This document shows, piece by piece, positions 25,510 through 34,256 of a stretch of DNA of 64,000 bases. Source of the stretch: Haladaptatus sp. ZSTT2 (lineage in GTDB: Archaea > Halobacteriota > Halobacteria > Halobacteriales > Halococcaceae); assembly GCF_037081775.1 (NCBI RefSeq), contig NZ_JBAMHQ010000001.1, forward strand, positions 2,418,001 through 2,482,000, in the 5' to 3' direction. The translations under genes were made by a program, and so were the position numbers. Position 1 is the first letter of the stretch. Each line of letters begins with the position of its first letter. The notes under the pieces are model-generated. The model was not told where the DNA came from. It searched no databases and saw only the letters and a program-made list of their open reading frames with translations.

Positions 25510-26769
25510 ATGGTCCTCGGAACAGACCGGCGCGTCCTCGTCCTCGCACTGGCGAGAATGGCAGACGCCATTGGTAACTCCTTTCTCATCATCGTCTTGC
25601 CGTTGTATCTCGCCTCGGACATCATTCCGTTGGAGGGCTTACTCGGGGCAACCGTCCCCGTCCTCGGCATCACCGTCACCACCGAACTCCTGATTGGTGT
25701 GTTGCTCTCGCTGTTTGGCTTCCTGAACTCCTTTGCCCAGCCGTTTACCGGTCGGCTCTCAGACCGCACGGGCAAACGCCGCATCTACATCCTCTTTGGC
25801 CTCGTCCTGCTCGGCGCGGCGAGTGCGGCCTACGTCTTCGCACCGAACTACGAGACGCTTGTTCTGTTGCGGGCCCTGCAAGGACTGGGCGCGGCCTTCA
25901 CCATCCCCGTCACCATCGCGCTCGTAAACGAACTCGCCACCACCGAGTCGCGCGGGGGCAACCTCGGCGTGTTCAACACCTTTCGGCTCATCGGCTTTGG
26001 CTTCGGCCCCATCATCGCCGGGTTCGTCGTCGCCGCAGGACCCTACACGTTCTCCGGCATCTCGCTGAGCGGCTTCGATGCGGCCTTCTACGCCGCCGCC
26101 CTCGGCGCGTTCATCAGTTTCGGTCTCGTCACCGCGTTCGTCTCAGACCCCGAGAAAACAGACGACCTCGCCGCAGACGACCTCTCGTTTCAGGTGCGTG
26201 ATTCGACCGGAAAGCAGGCGCTCGACCCCGTGTTCGCCCTCGGCGTGGCGACGCTGTTCATGGGCATTTCGATTGCGCTGTTCGCCACCCTTCAAGAGAA
26301 CGTGAACACCCGCCTCGGCCAAGGCGAGTTCCTGTTCTCCATCCAGTTCGCCGCCGTCATCATCGCAAACGTCCTCCTGCAGGTTCCCATCGGCCGCGCG
26401 AGCGACCAGTATGGCCGTCGCCCCTTCCTGCTCGGCGGGTTTCTCTTGCTCGCGCCCGCCGTTTTCGTCCAAGGCATCGTGACCTCGCCGATCACCATGA
26501 TTGTCGCCCGCCTCATCCACGGCGTCGCGGTGGCGATGGTGTTCGCCCCCGGCCTCGCGGTGGCTGGCGACCTCGCAAAAGAGGGCCAGTCGGGAACCAC
26601 GCTCTCGGTGCTCACGATGGCGTTCGGCCTCGGAACCGCAATCGGGCCGCTCGCCTCGGGCTATCTCGTGCGCTTTAGCTTCCTCACGCCGTTCGCGTTT
26701 TCCGCGGTGCTCGCGGTGGTCGCGCTCGCGCTCGTGTACTCGCAGGTAGAAGAAACGCTGCCCGCCTGA
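25510..26769 (+). CDS. Major facilitator superfamily transporter
   Basis: A 419-residue protein with about 12 hydrophobic helices. The loop 2-3 motif is GRLSDRTGKRRIY and its counterpart in the second half is GRASDQYGRRPFLL, both typical of drug:H+ antiporter-type MFS proteins. RALQGLGAAFTIPVTIALV resembles motif B and the FNTFRLIGFGFGPIIAG segment motif C of antiporters, so efflux is more likely than uptake. The substrate is unknown. The ATG at 25510 is followed directly by the first helix. Its stop abuts the convergent enoyl-CoA hydratase stop. Confidence 0.9.
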   Translation: MVLGTDRRVLVLALARMADAIGNSFLIIVLPLYLASDIIPLEGLLGATVPVLGITVTTELLIGVLLSLFGFLNSFAQPFTGRLSDRTGKRRIYILFGLVLLGAASAAYVFAPNYETLVLLRALQGLGAAFTIPVTIALVNELATTESRGGNLGVFNTFRLIGFGFGPIIAGFVVAAGPYTFSGISLSGFDAAFYAAALGAFISFGLVTAFVSDPEKTDDLAADDLSFQVRDSTGKQALDPVFALGVATLFMGISIALFATLQENVNTRLGQGEFLFSIQFAAVIIANVLLQVPIGRASDQYGRRPFLLGGFLLLAPAVFVQGIVTSPITMIVARLIHGVAVAMVFAPGLAVAGDLAKEGQSGTTLSVLTMAFGLGTAIGPLASGYLVRFSFLTPFAFSAVLAVVALALVYSQVEETLPA

Positions 26770-27543
26770 TTATTCGAACTCTGGGTCGCGCTTTTCGACG
26801 AAGGCGGTCATGCCTTCGCGCTGGTCGTCGGTGCCGAACAGGGAACTCCAGATGCGCCGTTCGTAGGTCAGCCCCGAATCGAGGGTCATCTCGTGGACCT
26901 GATTCAGCGACTCTTTTGCCGCCTGCATGGCGAACTTCGGTTTCGCCTCCAGTTCCTTTGCCATCTCCATCACGCGCGAGTCGAGTTGGTCGTGTGCGAC
27001 GACCTCTCCGACGAGCCCCATCTCGTTTGCGTCCTGTGCGTCAACGCGCTCGCCGAAGAAGACGAGGCGACGGGCGAGTTCGTCGCCAACGAGGCGCGAG
27101 AGGCGCTGGGTGCCACCCCAGCCGGGGATGATGCCGAGGTCGATTTCGGTCTGGCCGAGCACCGCCCGCTCGCTCGCCACACGGAGGTCACAGGCTAGGG
27201 CGAGTTCACACCCGCCACCGAAGGCGTAGCCGTTGATGGCCGCGATGACCGGCGCGGGGAACTCCTCTATGAGGTCGGTGACACGGTGGCCCTGCTCTGC
27301 GTAGGCCTGTCCTTCCGCCACCGAGAGGTCTTTCATGAAGGAGATGTCCGCACCCGCGACGAACGCTTTGTCGCCTGCGCCGGTGAGGATGAGGACGCGC
27401 GCACCCTCGTCTTTCGCCTCACCGAGGGCCGCTTCGAGCGCATCTAATGTCTCCGTATTCATCGCGTTCAGCCGGTCTGGCCGGTCGACGGTAATCGTCG
27501 CAACTTCGCCCTCCCACTCCAGGTTCACGGTGTCCCATGACAT
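26770..27543 (-). CDS. Enoyl-CoA hydratase
   Basis: A 257-residue crotonase. Both catalytic glutamates are present, in GGGCELALACD and LGQTEIDLG (the equivalents of Glu144 and Glu164 of the rat enzyme). The oxyanion-hole segments AFVAGADI and GYAFGGG and the GWGGTQRL loop are also standard. It should hydrate short-chain 2-enoyl-CoA in beta-oxidation. Start 27543 (MSWDTVNLEW); the frame upstream to 27762 overlaps the divergent gene. It is distant from the other acyl-CoA genes at 48-60 kb. Confidence 0.93.
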   Translation of the reverse strand: MSWDTVNLEWEGEVATITVDRPDRLNAMNTETLDALEAALGEAKDEGARVLILTGAGDKAFVAGADISFMKDLSVAEGQAYAEQGHRVTDLIEEFPAPVIAAINGYAFGGGCELALACDLRVASERAVLGQTEIDLGIIPGWGGTQRLSRLVGDELARRLVFFGERVDAQDANEMGLVGEVVAHDQLDSRVMEMAKELEAKPKFAMQAAKESLNQVHEMTLDSGLTYERRIWSSLFGTDDQREGMTAFVEKRDPEFE

Positions 27544-27625
27544 GGCAACACCGATGGGAAGGACGGGCTTAATCGTTCCCCCGCAGTCAGAAAGGCCAAT
27601 GTACCACCCGTTCGTACGGCGACAT

Positions 27626-28120
27626 ATGACGCTGTCCGAGGAGGCCGAGGAGCGACTCGCTGACATCGTGGCGCTCCAGCCCACGAAGAACAAAGACCTC
27701 CAAAAGCGGTGGGGCCTAGAAAGCGGGAGTGAAGTCCACCAGTACTTGGAAAACGAACTCAAAGAGTACTACTACCGCGACGAAAACAGCCTCATCCGCG
27801 CGACGCCGGAGGCTGCAGAACTCGTCGGTGTAGACCCCGGCCTCGTCGATGAAGGCGACGGCCCGCGGGCGATTCGCGTCCCTTTGCTTCAGAAACAAAT
27901 CGTCGAAGTCGCCCCCGACCACGACACAGAGTCCAAAAGCGTCGTCGCCATTCTCCACGCCATCCGCGACGCGTTCGACGTAGACCCCGACGTCGAAGAC
28001 GTGCGCTCCGGGCTGCGCAGTCTCGAACAGAAAGGCGTTATCGAAATCGAATACCGCACTGTCCCGACGTTCCGGCTTGCCATCGAGCGCGACTCGCTGA
28101 CGGTCGAGCTACTCGACTAA
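27626..28120 (+). CDS. Haloarchaeal HTH-like protein of unknown function (DUF5797-like)
   Basis: A 164-residue protein with an N-terminal segment (NKDLQKRWGLESGSEVHQYL) that looks like a winged-helix DNA- or RNA-binding unit. A helical C-terminal part includes DVEDVRSGLRSLEQKGVIEI. Start 27626 (MTLSEEAEERL) follows an 82-base divergent promoter shared with the enoyl-CoA hydratase gene. I recall the family as DUF5797 but cannot verify it. Its end overlaps the convergent putative nuclease gene by 12 bases. Confidence 0.75.
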   Translation: MTLSEEAEERLADIVALQPTKNKDLQKRWGLESGSEVHQYLENELKEYYYRDENSLIRATPEAAELVGVDPGLVDEGDGPRAIRVPLLQKQIVEVAPDHDTESKSVVAILHAIRDAFDVDPDVEDVRSGLRSLEQKGVIEIEYRTVPTFRLAIERDSLTVELLD

Positions 28121-29116
28121 CCCGGGCCGATTCTCGCAGCGCTTGCGGGCGAGAAACCGTTTGATTGCCTTGCCGGGGCCGCCCTCGATGGGCCAGCCAC
28201 CCATCCGGGCTGCCGGTGGTTCGGGCGTGAACTTCGGACACGACCCCGAACACGCGACGCGCGTCGGGAACACTTCTTTCGCCGCACACCACGGCAGCCA
28301 CGTCTCCGCCTCGTGTTTGAGTTTGAAGTGCGAACAATCAGGACGCATCGTGTCCGCATACGAGCGCCAGCCGCGGGCGTAGGCGCGCTCTGCGAGTGCG
28401 AGGCGCTTTTTCGCCTTCGTTTCCGCGGACATTTCGTGTCCTTTTGCGGTCGTACCCGCTTCTGTGACGGGGAGCGAACTCGGATACCACTCAACGCTCG
28501 CGTCGGGGAAATCCAGCGTCAGAATCCCGACTTCGACGGGCATCCGTTCGAGCAGTGCAGGTTCGATTGACTCGCCGGTCTGGTTTGTTGCCACCCACAC
28601 CTCGTCGGCGAGTGCGAGGTTCGTGTCCTTCTCGACTTGGCCGCGAAGGGCGCGCGCGGCACTCGCATCCAAGTCCGGCTTGTTCTCGATGGCGACGATG
28701 CGTGACACCCAGTCTGGATACGGGCCAATGCGTCGAATCTCGATTTTATTGCCGTTGCGTCGGGTTTTCAGGATGCCACGGTCTGCGGCTTCGTGAATCG
28801 TCTCGCGCACGTAGCGCCACGGATAGCCCGGATTCGGCAGGGCGTCTTTGTACCACGCCCACGACTCGGGCGCGTGGCGAACAACGTGCAGCAGGTCAGA
28901 ATCGAGTTCCTGTGGGCCAAACAGCGCGCGCTGTCTGAGCAACTCGCGGTCTGCCTCGATGACAATCGTATCCCAGCGCCGCCCGCGCGTCCCCAACTGG
29001 CGGGCGACGACGAGCGCGGTGTCCGGGTCGCGCGTACCCGTCGGTGGCCAGTGGCGCTCTGCCCACTGGCACATCACCAACTCGAAGATGAACTCTGCGT
29101 CACCGAGGTTGCACAC
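28109..29116 (-). CDS. Putative RecB/Cas4-like PD-(D/E)XK nuclease with a cysteine cluster (DUF5787-like)
   Basis: A 335-residue haloarchaeal protein without an assigned function. Residues 130-165 read PYPDWVSRIVAIENK (Asp135, Glu144, Lys146) followed by Gln160, an order like the D-ExK-Q core of RecB-family nucleases. A cysteine near the N terminus (Cys16, in FELVMCQWAER) and a late group (Cys261, Cys277, Cys289, Cys293) recall the Fe-S cluster of Cas4 and AddB. The conserved RRWDTIVIE strand (Asp49) precedes. The start is GTG at 29116. The family name DUF5787 is from memory, and the nuclease assignment is inference. Confidence 0.6.
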   Translation of the reverse strand: MCNLGDAEFIFELVMCQWAERHWPPTGTRDPDTALVVARQLGTRGRRWDTIVIEADRELLRQRALFGPQELDSDLLHVVRHAPESWAWYKDALPNPGYPWRYVRETIHEAADRGILKTRRNGNKIEIRRIGPYPDWVSRIVAIENKPDLDASAARALRGQVEKDTNLALADEVWVATNQTGESIEPALLERMPVEVGILTLDFPDASVEWYPSSLPVTEAGTTAKGHEMSAETKAKKRLALAERAYARGWRSYADTMRPDCSHFKLKHEAETWLPWCAAKEVFPTRVACSGSCPKFTPEPPAARMGGWPIEGGPGKAIKRFLARKRCENRPGLVE

Positions 29117-29172
29117 GAGACGCAGTTTGCACTCAGAGAACTAAGGCGTTCGTGCAGGCTTGCGACGCCGAC

Positions 29173-29610
29173 TCAGAGGTCGCCGTTCTCGTTCAGCTCA
29201 TCTAAGAACGCGTGGGCGTCTCTGAGGATGTCGCGTGGCCCATCTTGGGTGATGGTGTTGATTGCCTGCTCGTAGTCGCGCCACTGGAGGTCGCGGTGTT
29301 CTTTCGAGAGTTCCGCACTCGCTTCGAACGACTTTGCGATGAACAGGTGGACCGTCTTGTGGATGGTCTTCCCGTTCGCTTCGAACACGTAGTGGTAATC
29401 CTCACGGAACCCGTCAATGAGACGGAACTTACTGATGCCCGCCTCCTCTTTCACTTCACGAATCGCGGTCTGCTGGAGTTCTTCTTCTCCTTCGACACCG
29501 CCTTTGGGGAATTCCCAATCCCCGGGACGGCTCTTCAGCAGGAGATATTCACGGCGGCCCCTCGTATCGCGAAAGAGGATAGCCCCCGCGCTTGTCGCTT
29601 TGACAGCCAT
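29173..29610 (-). CDS. Nudix hydrolase, probable Ap4A/diadenosine polyphosphatase type
   Basis: A 145-residue Nudix protein with an intact box at residues 37-59: Gly37, Glu43, then REVKEEAGI with Arg51, Glu52, Glu55 and Glu56. The preceding WEFPKGG and the compact size fit bis(5'-nucleosyl)-tetraphosphatases, which degrade Ap4A. ATG at 29610. It is divergent from the S10-like gene across a 153-base gap. Confidence 0.88.
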   Translation of the reverse strand: MAVKATSAGAILFRDTRGRREYLLLKSRPGDWEFPKGGVEGEEELQQTAIREVKEEAGISKFRLIDGFREDYHYVFEANGKTIHKTVHLFIAKSFEASAELSKEHRDLQWRDYEQAINTITQDGPRDILRDAHAFLDELNENGDL

Positions 29611-29763
29611 TACACGTTGATACTGCGTGGTGGTTTAATTTCTTATTGCTTCGGCTGGCCGCCAGCGAGGCCGAAACTTCTCCAGCGAGAGACAGTATCG
29701 ACGACGAGCGGCTTTGGATGAGTTTTTAGGGGTTGAGCACACAGGGACGTGATACCCAACTCT

Positions 29764-30090
29764 ATGAGCTTCACGACTACTCTCACACTCACGAGCGGGG
29801 ACCGAAACGTCCTCGACGAGGTTGTAACCGAAATCAAACGAACCGCGAATCGAAAAGGGGCCGCACTCCACGGTCCGCACACGAAACCAACGGAAGTCCA
29901 CGCCGCTCCGCAGGCAAAGTGCCTCCATCCGACCGGCGACTCCTACCCGCAGTGGGAGTACACCGTCTACACGCGCGTTATCGAAATCGAGGGCCACGAC
30001 GATTTCGCCCGCGCAGCAACCCAGTGGGACTTCCCCGCAGGCGTCCATGTCGAAGCAGAAATCAAGCAAGTTCGTGCGGCCGGTCGCTGA
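29764..30090 (+). CDS. S10-like (uS10/mL48 family) small protein
   Basis: A 108-residue protein whose fold pattern (MSFTTTLTLTSGDRNVLDEV, then KGAALHGPHTKP, then WEYTVYTRVIEIEG) resembles ribosomal protein uS10: a beta-alpha-beta core with the GP(H/I)P-like loop. The genuine rpsJ of haloarchaea is in the translation-factor operon, so this is probably a second uS10-like protein of unknown role. Start 29764 is preferred over 29749, as homology begins at MSFTTTL. Confidence 0.7.
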   Translation: MSFTTTLTLTSGDRNVLDEVVTEIKRTANRKGAALHGPHTKPTEVHAAPQAKCLHPTGDSYPQWEYTVYTRVIEIEGHDDFARAATQWDFPAGVHVEAEIKQVRAAGR

Positions 30091-30135
30091 TTCTTCTAAC
30101 ACTATCTTAAGAGCCTCCGTTGCAGAGAGTGTTCT

Positions 30136-31425
30136 ATGCAACAGAGTGTGCACGACCATCTCGTTTCGCTCCGCCGTGACCTCCACCGCCACCCGGAACC
30201 CGCGTGGCGCGAATTTTATACGACGAGTCGCATCGTTGACGAACTCGAACGCATCGGCGTCGACCAGTTATATGTGGGCAAAGACGCCCTCGGAACCGAA
30301 CACGGCGACCTCCGACTTGCGGTTCCCGACGACGCCGTCCTCGAGGAGTGGTTCGAACAGGCGCGCGCAGACGGTGCGCGCGCAGACGTGCTGGAACAGA
30401 CCCGCGGCGGCTACACCGGCGCGGTCGCCGTCCTCGAAAAAGGCGAGGGGCCAACCGTCGCCCTGCGCGTGGACATCGACGCCCTACCCCAGCCAGAGTC
30501 CACCGCAGACGACCATTTCCCCGCCGCTGAAGGCTTCCGCCCACCGCACGACAACGCGATGCACGCCTGTGGCCACGACGCCCACATCACGTTCGGCATT
30601 GGCGTCTTAGAACGCGTCAAAGAGAGCGATTTCTCGGGGACGTTCAAGGTGTTTTTCCAGCCCGCAGAGGAGGTCATCGGCGGCGGCAAGCCAATGGCGA
30701 AAAGCGGCCATCTCGACGACGTTGACTACCTCCTCGGCGTCCACGTCGGGCTCGACCACCCGACGGGCGAAGTCGTCGCAGGCATCGACGGCTTCCTCGC
30801 GGTCAACCATTTCAACGTCGAGTTCACCGGCCTCCCCGCCCACGCGGGTGCTGCGCCGAACGAAGGGAAAAACGCGGTCCAAGCACTCGCCGCCGCCATC
30901 CAGAACTGCTACGCCATTCCGCGCCACAGAGACGGAGACACCCGCGTGAACTGCGGCGTCGTCGGCGGCGGGACGGCAGCCAACATCATCCCCGAATCGG
31001 CGTTCATGCACGTAGAGGTGCGCGGGAAGACGACCGAACTCATGGACTACATGAAGGAGAAGGCGGTTCGCGTCATCGAATCGTCGGCCGACATGTACGA
31101 CTGCACTGTCGAGTTCGAGGAGATTGGCGAAGCCCCGAGCGCGACGAGCGACCAGTCGCTCGTGGACATCGTAAAGCGCGTCTCTGAAGGCTCAAAGTTC
31201 GTCACCTCGACCGTCGAACGCGACGACTTGGGCGGCAGCGAGGATGCGACGTTCCTCATGCAGGAAGTCCAGCAACACGGCGGCGACGCCGCCTATATCT
31301 GCATCGGTACTTCTCACCCGACGGGCCACCACACCGCGACGTTCGACGTCGAAGAAAAGAGCATTGACGTTGCGGTCGACGTGCTTTCGAACTCGATTCT
31401 CGAAATAGCTGCTCGACGTCCCTAA
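30136..31425 (+). CDS. M20-family amidohydrolase (AbgA/AbgB-like)
   Basis: A 429-residue zinc aminoacylase-like enzyme. Metal-site motifs: MHACGHDAHITFG (Cys/His/Asp), FFQPAEEVIGGG (catalytic Glu) and the late GTSHPTGHHTATFD histidine. The central LPAHAGAAPNEGKNAVQA segment is the dimerisation domain. Relatives hydrolyse N-acyl amino acids or p-aminobenzoyl-glutamate; the substrate here is unknown. A close paralogue is at 53830-55107, sharing long identical stretches. Transcribed just after the S10-like gene with 45 bases between. Confidence 0.9.
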   Translation: MQQSVHDHLVSLRRDLHRHPEPAWREFYTTSRIVDELERIGVDQLYVGKDALGTEHGDLRLAVPDDAVLEEWFEQARADGARADVLEQTRGGYTGAVAVLEKGEGPTVALRVDIDALPQPESTADDHFPAAEGFRPPHDNAMHACGHDAHITFGIGVLERVKESDFSGTFKVFFQPAEEVIGGGKPMAKSGHLDDVDYLLGVHVGLDHPTGEVVAGIDGFLAVNHFNVEFTGLPAHAGAAPNEGKNAVQALAAAIQNCYAIPRHRDGDTRVNCGVVGGGTAANIIPESAFMHVEVRGKTTELMDYMKEKAVRVIESSADMYDCTVEFEEIGEAPSATSDQSLVDIVKRVSEGSKFVTSTVERDDLGGSEDATFLMQEVQQHGGDAAYICIGTSHPTGHHTATFDVEEKSIDVAVDVLSNSILEIAARRP

Positions 31426-31528
31426 GCTCTGAACCGCGGCGTTCTGCGGGCTGGGATTGGATAACGACACTGACTCTCGCGACGACGGCTGAGGAAACAG
31501 ATTTGCTCGCCCCCGATAATCCCCGTCT

Positions 31529-31909
31529 ATGGACGTCACGATTTTCGATACTGAAGTGACCATCGACGAGTCGCTGGTCGAAGAATCACCCGACGAAATC
31601 CGCACGCAAGTCGGCGAGTACGAATCCGGCGAGCGCACGCGTTTCGACCTCACGGTTCGCTATCCAGACAGCTACACGGGCCGTGTGATGCAGGCGATGG
31701 CGGAGATTCCCTACGGCGAGGTGAAAACCTACGGCGAAGTCGCAGCCGGTATCGACTCGGGAGCGCGCGCCGTTGGCAGTGCGTGTGCGCGCAATCCCGT
31801 GCCGCTGGTCGTCCCATGCCACCGCATCGTCCGCCACGACGGCATCGGGAACTTCGCGTATCCCGGCCTCAAAGAACAGTTACTGGCCTTAGAGGGCGCA
31901 GAGGTTTAG
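31529..31909 (+). CDS. ogt: Methylated-DNA-[protein]-cysteine S-methyltransferase
   Basis: A 126-residue suicide repair enzyme that removes methyl groups from O6-methylguanine. The acceptor is Cys97 in VVPCHRI. The DNA-binding helix-turn-helix with the arginine finger is in YGEVAAGIDSGARAVGSACARNP (residues 68-90, arginine at 80). The N-terminal domain is short, as in small archaeal members. Its TAG overlaps the stop of the convergent membrane protein gene (TTAG). Confidence 0.92.
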   Translation: MDVTIFDTEVTIDESLVEESPDEIRTQVGEYESGERTRFDLTVRYPDSYTGRVMQAMAEIPYGEVKTYGEVAAGIDSGARAVGSACARNPVPLVVPCHRIVRHDGIGNFAYPGLKEQLLALEGAEV

Positions 31910-32700
31910 GCCGGTTCGGCTTCGAGCAGCTCGAACTCGGCGAGGCGCACGCCACAGTCACGACACGAGAACGCGACCACGTCGAACGCGCGACAGCACG
32001 ACTCGACGACCTCTTCACCGATTTCTACCTCGCCACCGCAGGTTGGGCAGGCTTCGAGGAACATTCGAATCGCCCCAACCATTCTCGCTCTCGTCTCGCG
32101 ATCGTAGTCCAGATAGTTCGGGAGCGCAGAGATGAGCGTCTGGTGGGCCGCCACGTCCGCGATGAGTGCGGCCTGTGATTCCCAGTTTCCAGCCGGAGCC
32201 CCGTTTGCGAACACCATCGTGCGAGTGTGGTCGTCTTCGATGATGAGCGGTTCGTCGGTTTCTAAAAACGCGCCGAGCGCGTCCATAAGCGAGTCCGCTC
32301 CGACGTGTGCGATGGCGGCTTCCCACTCTGCGGTAAACTGCGGGTCGAGCGCGAGGTCGTCGCCTGCGTCGACGATGATTCCCTCCGCGGTGAGTTCGGC
32401 TTCGATATCGACTGGCCCCTTCGTGGTTGGCTCTGTTGGCGCATGCGTGCCGAAAAGCCGGTGGATGCGGGCTGGCAGGTAGCGTTTCGTGAGTTCGGGC
32501 GTGCCGGGGACGAGATAGCCGCGGACGTAGATGATGAGCACGCTTGCGAGAAACGCGGCGAGCGCGACGGGTGGCGACCAGACCGCGAGCAAGAGGCTCC
32601 CTGCGGCGGCGATGGTGACGTTCACGACAGTACACGGCAGACAGCGGTTCTCGCCAGTGTACGCCGGTTGGGTGAATCGTGTGAGAATGGCGGACGTCAT
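31906..32700 (-). CDS. Membrane protein with a C-terminal zinc-ribbon-like module
   Basis: A 264-residue protein. The N-terminal part has a Cys-Leu-Pro-Cys motif (NRCLPCTVVN) followed by two hydrophobic helices (about 28-62). A soluble acidic domain occupies about 85-210. The C-terminal CPTCGGEVEIGEEVVESCC and FSCRDCGVR segments give a four-to-six-cysteine metal site. The family is not recognised. Cytoplasmic placement of the ribbon is likely but not shown. Confidence 0.7.
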   Translation of the reverse strand: MTSAILTRFTQPAYTGENRCLPCTVVNVTIAAAGSLLLAVWSPPVALAAFLASVLIIYVRGYLVPGTPELTKRYLPARIHRLFGTHAPTEPTTKGPVDIEAELTAEGIIVDAGDDLALDPQFTAEWEAAIAHVGADSLMDALGAFLETDEPLIIEDDHTRTMVFANGAPAGNWESQAALIADVAAHQTLISALPNYLDYDRETRARMVGAIRMFLEACPTCGGEVEIGEEVVESCCRAFDVVAFSCRDCGVRLAEFELLEAEPA

Positions 32701-32754
32701 AAGTGGGACACCGAGTTATCCCACCAAACGGGAGATTCAGACTTCGTTATGCAC

Positions 32755-34125
32755 TCAGTACTTCGGGTCTGCGCCGGTCGTTGCGTAGATATCGTCCATG
32801 ATGTCGTCGCGGGTTGCCTGCCACGATTCGAAGCCCATCGGTGAGGTCGGATACGTCTCGTAGTGAGTCAGCAGGTCGTCTGCGAGGTTCTTCGTCTTGT
32901 AGAAGTCATAGAGCGTCCCCCAGTAGCCGTAGCTTTTGAGCGCCGTCTGGAGTTTGAGGCCGAGGCCGACGTTCGCGCTGCCCGAGTAGAGCGCCTCTGA
33001 GAGTTTGTCCATCGGCAGCGCCGCCATCAGCCCTTGGAGCACGTCCGTGTCGTAGGCGGTGGTGAAAATGTTGTAGATGTCGAGGGCGGCATAGCGCCCG
33101 CCGAAGTGCTCCATAATGCGGGTGTTGTACCGCCAAAGCAGTTCCTCTGAGACGTCGCCCTGTTCGAGGGCTTTGATGGCCTGTTCGCCGGCGTACTTTC
33201 CGGCGTAGGCCGCGCCGGCGATGCCGCCGCCGGTGGTTGGGTTGACGTGGCCTGCAGCGTCACCAACCGCCATGTAGCCCTCTGCGACGGCCGAGTCGTA
33301 GGGACGACGCGTCGGCAGCGCCGCACCGAGTTTGTCGGTGACCTTCCCACCTTTGAACTCGGGGCGATTGCGGAGGTCTTGTTTCAGGTCCTCGACGAGC
33401 TTCATCGGCTGTTCGGTCATTTGGAAGCCAAGCCCGGCGTTGATTTCCGTCCCCGTGCGTGGGAAGTACCAGAGGTAGCCTGCCGCGCGTTTCGTTGGCT
33501 TGAACACGAGCGCGTCGCTCCACTCGACTTCGTTTGGCACTTCAATGATTTCGCGGTAGGCAGAACAGAACTGCGAGTAGCTGACATTCGTGTCGAACGT
33601 CGAGCCGTTGAAGTCGACCTTGTCCTGCAGGAGCGAGAGCGCGCCCGCGGCGTCGATGGTGATGTCGGCGTCGTACTCGACGACGTCGCCTTTGCGCTTG
33701 CTACGGACGCCCGTAACCCGGCCAGATTTGTCCTGAGTAACGTCCTGAACGACGGTGTCGTAGTGGAAGGTCGCCCCGGCTTCTTTTGCGCCTTTGATGA
33801 TGAGCCGTCCGTACTCCCAGCGGTCGATGACGGCGAGTTCGCCCGGAATCGGGATGTCGAGAACCACATCTTCCTGTGGAATCTCGAACCGGCCGTGGTC
33901 TACGTCCGTGTTGGTGAACGCCGGCATGATCTTTTCTTTCGGGATGGCTTCGGGGAAGGCGTCCGCGCCCTTGAGTGCGTCACCGCAGGCGATGTGCCCG
34001 GCTTCCTGTTCGGTCTTTCGCTCGATGACGACGACCTCGTAGCCCGCGTCTGCGAGGGTTGCTGCGGCGTAACAGCCTGACGTGCCTGCGCCAACGATGG
34101 CGACGTCAGGAGAATATGTGGTCAT
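32755..34125 (-). CDS. Geranylgeranyl reductase-family flavoprotein 1
   Basis: A 456-residue FAD enzyme of the digeranylgeranylglycerophospholipid reductase family, which saturates isoprenoid chains of archaeal lipids. The FAD Rossmann motif is GAGTSG (12-17). The active-site cysteine is Cys47 in IACGDALKG. The conserved GYLWYFPRTGTEINAG substrate-site motif and AVGDAAGHVNPTTGGG flavin motif follow. Start 34125 (MTTYSPD). It is divergent from a 2Fe-2S ferredoxin gene, a plausible electron donor. A paralogue lies at 41142-42515, and both end in PKY. Confidence 0.88.
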   Translation of the reverse strand: MTTYSPDVAIVGAGTSGCYAAATLADAGYEVVVIERKTEQEAGHIACGDALKGADAFPEAIPKEKIMPAFTNTDVDHGRFEIPQEDVVLDIPIPGELAVIDRWEYGRLIIKGAKEAGATFHYDTVVQDVTQDKSGRVTGVRSKRKGDVVEYDADITIDAAGALSLLQDKVDFNGSTFDTNVSYSQFCSAYREIIEVPNEVEWSDALVFKPTKRAAGYLWYFPRTGTEINAGLGFQMTEQPMKLVEDLKQDLRNRPEFKGGKVTDKLGAALPTRRPYDSAVAEGYMAVGDAAGHVNPTTGGGIAGAAYAGKYAGEQAIKALEQGDVSEELLWRYNTRIMEHFGGRYAALDIYNIFTTAYDTDVLQGLMAALPMDKLSEALYSGSANVGLGLKLQTALKSYGYWGTLYDFYKTKNLADDLLTHYETYPTSPMGFESWQATRDDIMDDIYATTGADPKY

Positions 34126-34153
34126 GCACACGATTGCTCCCCCAACGGAGAAA

Positions 34154-34228
34154 ACTCTTTATCTTGGCCCTGTCGTTCGATTCTCTCGACGAGGGCGACA
34201 GGGGGAGTCGAATGCCTACATAAAGAGT
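34154..34228. promoter_or_regulatory. Symmetric divergent promoter between geranylgeranyl reductase 1 and ferredoxin
   Basis: The 131-base gap contains actctttat (34154-34162) and its reverse complement ataaagagt (34220-34228). Each gives a TATA-like box facing its own gene, 29-37 bases from either start codon. Between them ccctgtcg (34168-34175) and cgacaggg (34196-34203) form a perfect 8-bp inverted repeat that could be an operator controlling both genes. Confidence 0.55.
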
Positions 34229-34256
34229 AAAGGTGCGGTCTTTCGTAGACGTAGTA

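Noticed and set aside
26770-27543. Possible loss of a catalytic glutamate in the enoyl-CoA hydratase
   Set aside because: An initial alignment put the second glutamate too far downstream. Correct alignment places both residues in GGGCEL and QTEIDLG, and both are present; the same holds for the hydratase at 56842.
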